64,000 nucleotides of DNA, from the NCBI GenBank assembly GCA_963754955.1, contig CAVWHY010000010.1:1-64000 (forward strand), in the 5' to 3' direction. Position numbers and translations under genes: made by a program. This DNA comes from CAVQJU01 sp963754955 (GTDB lineage Bacteria; Acidobacteriota; Vicinamibacteria; Vicinamibacterales; CAVVIG01). The notes below the pieces were generated by a model. It worked only from the letters and a program-made list of their open reading frames with translations, was not told where the DNA came from and ran no database searches. This document shows positions 60,712 through 64,000 of this stretch, one piece after another. How positions within the stretch are numbered: the first letter of the stretch is position 1; each line of letters opens with the position of its first letter.

Positions 60712-62595
60712 GTGCCTACGCGCATTCTCGGAATCTCCGCCTATTACCATGACTCGGCGGCCTGCCTGGTCGAAGACGGTCGTATTGTCGCCGCTGCACA
60801 GGAGGAACGGTTCACGCGCAAGAAGCACGATGCGAGCTTCCCGGCCGCCGCCGTGGAGTACTGCCTGCGCGAAGCCGGGATCACCGCTTCGGAGCTCGAT
60901 CTCGTCGGTTTCTACGAGAAGCCGCTGGTCAAGTTCACGCGGCTGATTGAAACCTACATCGCATGCGCTCCGCGCGGCTGGAGGTCGTACCTCATGGCGA
61001 TCCCGCTGTGGCTGAGCGAAAAGCTCTGGATGGCGGACGACATCGCCAGCCGACTCGAAGGCTACACGGGTCAGGTCCTCTTCGGTGAGCACCACGAATC
61101 GCATGCTGCGTCGGCATTCTATCCATCGCCCTTCGAACAGGCCGCGATCGTCACCATTGACGGGGTGGGGGAGTGGGCCACCTCATCGATCGGCGTTGGC
61201 CGGGGCCATGAGTTGGAGCTCCTCCGCGAGCTTCGGTTCCCGCATTCGCTCGGCCTGCTCTACTCCGCGTTTACGTACTTCACCGGCTTTCGCGTCAATT
61301 CCGGCGAATACAAAGTCATGGGGCTCGCGCCCTACGGCGAACCGAAATACGTGAAGACGATCAAGGACCATCTCGTCGAGATTCGAGACGACGGCAGTTT
61401 GTGGATGAACATGGAGTACTTCACGTATCCCCATGGGCTGACGATGACCGGAGAGGCGTTCGGCACGCTGTTCGGAGGCCCCGCACGGCAGCCGGAAGCA
61501 AGGTTGACCCAGCGCGAAATGGATCTGGCGCGATCGGTTCAGGACATCACCGAGGAGGTCATGCTGAAAATGGCGCGTTTCGCTTACCGCGAAACAGGCA
61601 TGCCAGATCTCTGCCTCGCTGGCGGCGTCGCGTTGAACTGCGTTGGCAACGGCAGGCTGCTGCGCGAAGGCCCATTCGACAACATCTGGATCCAGCCCGC
61701 GGCCGGCGACGCTGGCGGAGCGCTCGGTGCGGCCCTCGGCCTCTGGCACCGGTATCTCGATAAGCCACGCGTCAGCGCGGAGCAATCCGGTGCGTGGGAG
61801 CGTCCGTCAGCGGAAGGCGCTTCGTCGGCCCAGCGGCGATACGCCGATGGAATGCAGGGCTCCTTTCTCGGACCGCGCTTCACCGACGATGAGATCGGGC
61901 GGTTTCTCGCTTCGAACGGGTACCCTGCGCGCCGGCTAGACGGAGGCGATCTCACCGAGGAAGTCGCCCGGCTGCTGGCGGAAGAGAAAGTCGTCGGCCT
62001 TTTTCAGGGCCGCATGGAGTTCGGCCCACGCGCGCTGGGCGGGCGATCGATCATCGGCGACGCGCGATCCCCGAAAATGCAGTCGGTGATGAACCTCAAG
62101 ATCAAGTTTCGTGAATCGTTCCGGCCCTTTGCGCCCGCCGTGCTGCGTGAGCACGTCCACGAATGGTTCGATCTCGATACCGAGAGCCCCTACATGCTGC
62201 TGGTCGCCGAGGTCCTGCCGTCGCGCCGCCTGGCGGCTCGGCAGGATGCCGACACATTATGGGGAATCGACAGGCTGAACGTACCGCGCTCTACGATTCC
62301 TGCCGTCACTCACGTCGACTGCTCCGCGCGCATCCAGACCGTGCGACGTGACACGAATCCGATGTACTACGACATCATCGACGCGTTCTACCGCCGGACG
62401 GGATGCCCGGTGATCGTGAATACATCCTTTAACGTTCGAGGCGAGCCGATTGTCGGGACCCCTGAAGACGCGTTTCGCTGCTTCATGCGCACGGACATGG
62501 ACGCGCTGGTGCTCGAGCACTATGTGCTCCTGAAGACGGAGCAGGCTCCGGTCCCGCAGGACGAGGCCTGGCGAAAGGAATTCGTGCTCGATTGA
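60712..62595 (+). CDS. Carbamoyltransferase (NodU/CmcH family)
   Basis: 627 residues, GTG start 2 bp after the DUF5989 gene. The Kae1/TsaD-like N-terminal domain has RILGISAYYHDSAACLVEDG, EERFTRKKHDASFP, EHHESHAASAFYPSPFEQAA (metal-binding His pair) and IDGVGEWATSSIGVG. The C-terminal YrdC-like part has GLFQGRMEFGPRALGGRSII, MNLKIKFRESFRPFAPAVLR and YDIIDAFYRRTGCPVIVNTS. It uses carbamoyl phosphate and ATP to carbamoylate a hydroxyl, here probably of a sugar in the polysaccharide. It overlaps the ABC permease start. Confidence 0.92.
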   Translation: MPTRILGISAYYHDSAACLVEDGRIVAAAQEERFTRKKHDASFPAAAVEYCLREAGITASELDLVGFYEKPLVKFTRLIETYIACAPRGWRSYLMAIPLWLSEKLWMADDIASRLEGYTGQVLFGEHHESHAASAFYPSPFEQAAIVTIDGVGEWATSSIGVGRGHELELLRELRFPHSLGLLYSAFTYFTGFRVNSGEYKVMGLAPYGEPKYVKTIKDHLVEIRDDGSLWMNMEYFTYPHGLTMTGEAFGTLFGGPARQPEARLTQREMDLARSVQDITEEVMLKMARFAYRETGMPDLCLAGGVALNCVGNGRLLREGPFDNIWIQPAAGDAGGALGAALGLWHRYLDKPRVSAEQSGAWERPSAEGASSAQRRYADGMQGSFLGPRFTDDEIGRFLASNGYPARRLDGGDLTEEVARLLAEEKVVGLFQGRMEFGPRALGGRSIIGDARSPKMQSVMNLKIKFRESFRPFAPAVLREHVHEWFDLDTESPYMLLVAEVLPSRRLAARQDADTLWGIDRLNVPRSTIPAVTHVDCSARIQTVRRDTNPMYYDIIDAFYRRTGCPVIVNTSFNVRGEPIVGTPEDAFRCFMRTDMDALVLEHYVLLKTEQAPVPQDEAWRKEFVLD

Positions 62596-63398
62596 CGCCC
62601 CCGCCGGAACTCATCGATCACGCTGAACGCATCTCGCCGGCTGCGTACCTCGAACTGTTGATCAACCTGACGAAGCGCGAAGTGAAGGGGCGCTACAGCC
62701 AGTCGTTCTTTGGCGTGGCGTGGGCCATCGCGCAGCCGCTGGCGACGATGGCCGTGTTCACGATCGTGTTTTCGAGGCTCGCAAAGATGCCGTCGGAAGG
62801 CGCGCCGTATCCGATTTTCGCCTACGCGGCGCTCGTCCCGTGGTACTTCTTCTCGAACTCGGTCGCTACCGGCACGCTCAGCCTGATCAGCTATCGGAAC
62901 ATCGTCACGAAGACCTACTTTCCAAGAGAGATCGTGCCGCTGGCGCAGGTCTGCTCGCGCTTCATCGACTTCTTCGCTGCCGCGGTGTTCTGCGCGGCGC
63001 TGATGGTGTACTACGGCGTTGGACTCGGTCGCTGGGCGCTGATGGCCCCCGTGTTCTTAGCGCTGCTCATCCTGCTTACGATCGGTTTCACGATGGCGAC
63101 CTCGGCCATCAACGTCTTCTACCGCGACGTGAACCCTGTGGTGCAGATCGGCCTCCAGCTGTGGCTGTACCTGACGCCGGTGGCGTATCCGCTCTCGGCG
63201 GCGTCCGCGCGCTTCCGTCTGCTCTACGTCCTCAACCCGCTGACGGCCATTGTCGAAGGCTTCAGGTCCTCGCTGGTATTCGACCGCCCACCCGATTGGA
63301 ACGCCGTCGCCGTCTCCGCGGCGCTGACGTTGGTGGTGTTCAGCGGCGCGTTCGTGATGTTCAAGCGGATGGACAAGTATTTCGCCGACGTGATCTGA
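62592..63398 (+). CDS. wzm: ABC-2-type polysaccharide export permease (Wzm/TagG)
   Basis: 268 residues, TTG start in the carbamoyltransferase stop. The N-terminal amphipathic segment LLINLTKREVKGRYSQSFFG, then six membrane helices (AWAIAQPLATMAVFTIVFSR onward), INVFYRDVNPVVQIGLQLWL and TPVAYPLSA identify the O-antigen/teichoic-acid exporter permease. With its ATPase partner it moves the finished lipid-linked glycan across the inner membrane. It is coupled to wzt by a TGATG overlap. Confidence 0.92.
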   Translation: MTPPPELIDHAERISPAAYLELLINLTKREVKGRYSQSFFGVAWAIAQPLATMAVFTIVFSRLAKMPSEGAPYPIFAYAALVPWYFFSNSVATGTLSLISYRNIVTKTYFPREIVPLAQVCSRFIDFFAAAVFCAALMVYYGVGLGRWALMAPVFLALLILLTIGFTMATSAINVFYRDVNPVVQIGLQLWLYLTPVAYPLSAASARFRLLYVLNPLTAIVEGFRSSLVFDRPPDWNAVAVSAALTLVVFSGAFVMFKRMDKYFADVI

Positions 63399-64000
63399 TG
63401 CCGCCCGTTGCCATCCAGCTGGACAACGTCACCAAGCGTTATCGTACGGGCCGCTCGCGGACGCTCGTCGATCTGGTCGCGTCGAACCTCGATCGCTGGC
63501 GAGGGAAGAACGACGACGTCCACAGCGCGGCTCGCGGCCGTGTCAGCTCCACAATCTGGGCTCTGCGCGACGTGTCGATCGAAGTCCCCGCTGGCGCCGG
63601 CCTCGGCGTGATCGGCAGAAACGGTGCCGGCAAGACCACTCTGTTGAAGCTGGTTTCGCGGGTGACGTGGCCGACGAGCGGATCGGTTCGCGTCGGCGGA
63701 CACGTCGTCTCGCTGATCGAGCTGGGTGCCGGCTTTCATCCGGAGTTGACCGGCCGTGAAAATGTGTACCTCGGCGCCGGCCTGTTTGGTCTCACCAGAT
63801 CCGAGATCGACAAGCAGTTCGACCGGATCGTGCAGTTCGCCGACGTCGAGCGGATGATCGACACGCCGATGAAGCGGTATTCGTCGGGGTTGTATGCACG
63901 GCTGGGGTTCGCCGTGGCGGTTTTCAGCCGGCCCGACATCGTGCTCGTGGACGAGGTGCTCGCGGTCGGCGATGCCTCGTTCAGACGACGCGCGCTCGAA
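63398..64000 (+). CDS. wzt: ABC transporter ATPase for polysaccharide export (Wzt, 3' end cut)
   Basis: 201 codons are visible. The nucleotide-binding domain is intact: VIGRNGAGKTTLLKLVSRVT (Walker A), GHVVSLIELGAGFHPELTGR (a region typical of Wzt/TagH), MKRYSSGLYARLGFAVAVFS (ABC signature SSGLYARL) and PDIVLVDEVLAVGDASFRRR (Walker B). The D-loop lies at the window edge. Whether it carries a C-terminal carbohydrate-binding domain, as in substrate-capping Wzt proteins, cannot be seen. With wzm it exports the polysaccharide built by the preceding genes. Confidence 0.92.
   Translation, partial: MPPVAIQLDNVTKRYRTGRSRTLVDLVASNLDRWRGKNDDVHSAARGRVSSTIWALRDVSIEVPAGAGLGVIGRNGAGKTTLLKLVSRVTWPTSGSVRVGGHVVSLIELGAGFHPELTGRENVYLGAGLFGLTRSEIDKQFDRIVQFADVERMIDTPMKRYSSGLYARLGFAVAVFSRPDIVLVDEVLAVGDASFRRRALE

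Overview
The window is about 65% GC and looks like a chromosomal fragment of an acidobacterium, probably class Vicinamibacteria. This is inferred from gene families, not from a marker gene: DUF6152, the secreted 'LTGNW' family, KPN_02809/YpfJ-type peptidase, aspartokinase-homoserine dehydrogenase beside holB, ricT, pdxA and smpB, and GTG/TTG starts. I found no tRNA, rRNA, CRISPR array, insertion sequence or prophage.

Layout. 1-10 kb: an ArsR/SRPBCC pair with a perfect operator, secreted proteins of unknown role, two alpha/beta-hydrolases preceded by the same 50-bp leader, small envelope proteins and a broken PQQ alcohol dehydrogenase. 9.4-10.7 kb is nearly gene-free. 10.7-24 kb: a luciferase-like oxidoreductase, an MBL hydrolase, a PadR-TolC-RND-MFP efflux operon, a zinc peptidase, a phospholipase-C-like protein, a TonB protein and an internally deleted UspA. 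24-30 kb: housekeeping genes thrA, holB, ricT, pdxA and smpB. 30-64 kb: a large surface-polysaccharide locus running off the right edge. It contains a sugar aminotransferase, rmlD, gmd, a nucleotide-sugar dehydrogenase, methyltransferases, an eleven-gene nonulosonic-acid operon, glycosyltransferases and large membrane proteins, an SxtJ/DUF5989/carbamoyltransferase cassette and a Wzm/Wzt exporter.

The most interesting unit is the operon at 39.3-51.5 kb. A near-consensus promoter (TTGACA, 17 bp, CATAAT) is associated with three copies of the 15-bp dyad GTTCA-N5-TGAAC. The genes are SDR, transketolase, aldehyde dehydrogenase, NeuC-, NeuB- and NeuA-like enzymes, an EPS-type winged-helix regulator with a Rossmann-like C-terminal domain, two epimerases, a methyltransferase and an FAD protein. 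I propose that the regulator controls its own operon through the dyads, and that the three carbon-chain enzymes make or modify an unusual nonulosonate or its partner sugar.

A second theme is short tandem repeats. 7-bp arrays (CAGTCGG and AGAATGC types) and 9-bp arrays (GGTCCNARA) lie at or next to gene ends, mainly between convergent genes. In one case both types are translated as a protein linker.

Caution: about twenty conserved genes or gene segments carry single-base frameshifts, mostly +1 insertions. For most of them removing or adding the one base restores a gene of exactly the expected length, so many are probably sequence errors. Genes with one to three such breaks are listed as CDS with the break noted; the two badly broken ones are listed as pseudogenes.
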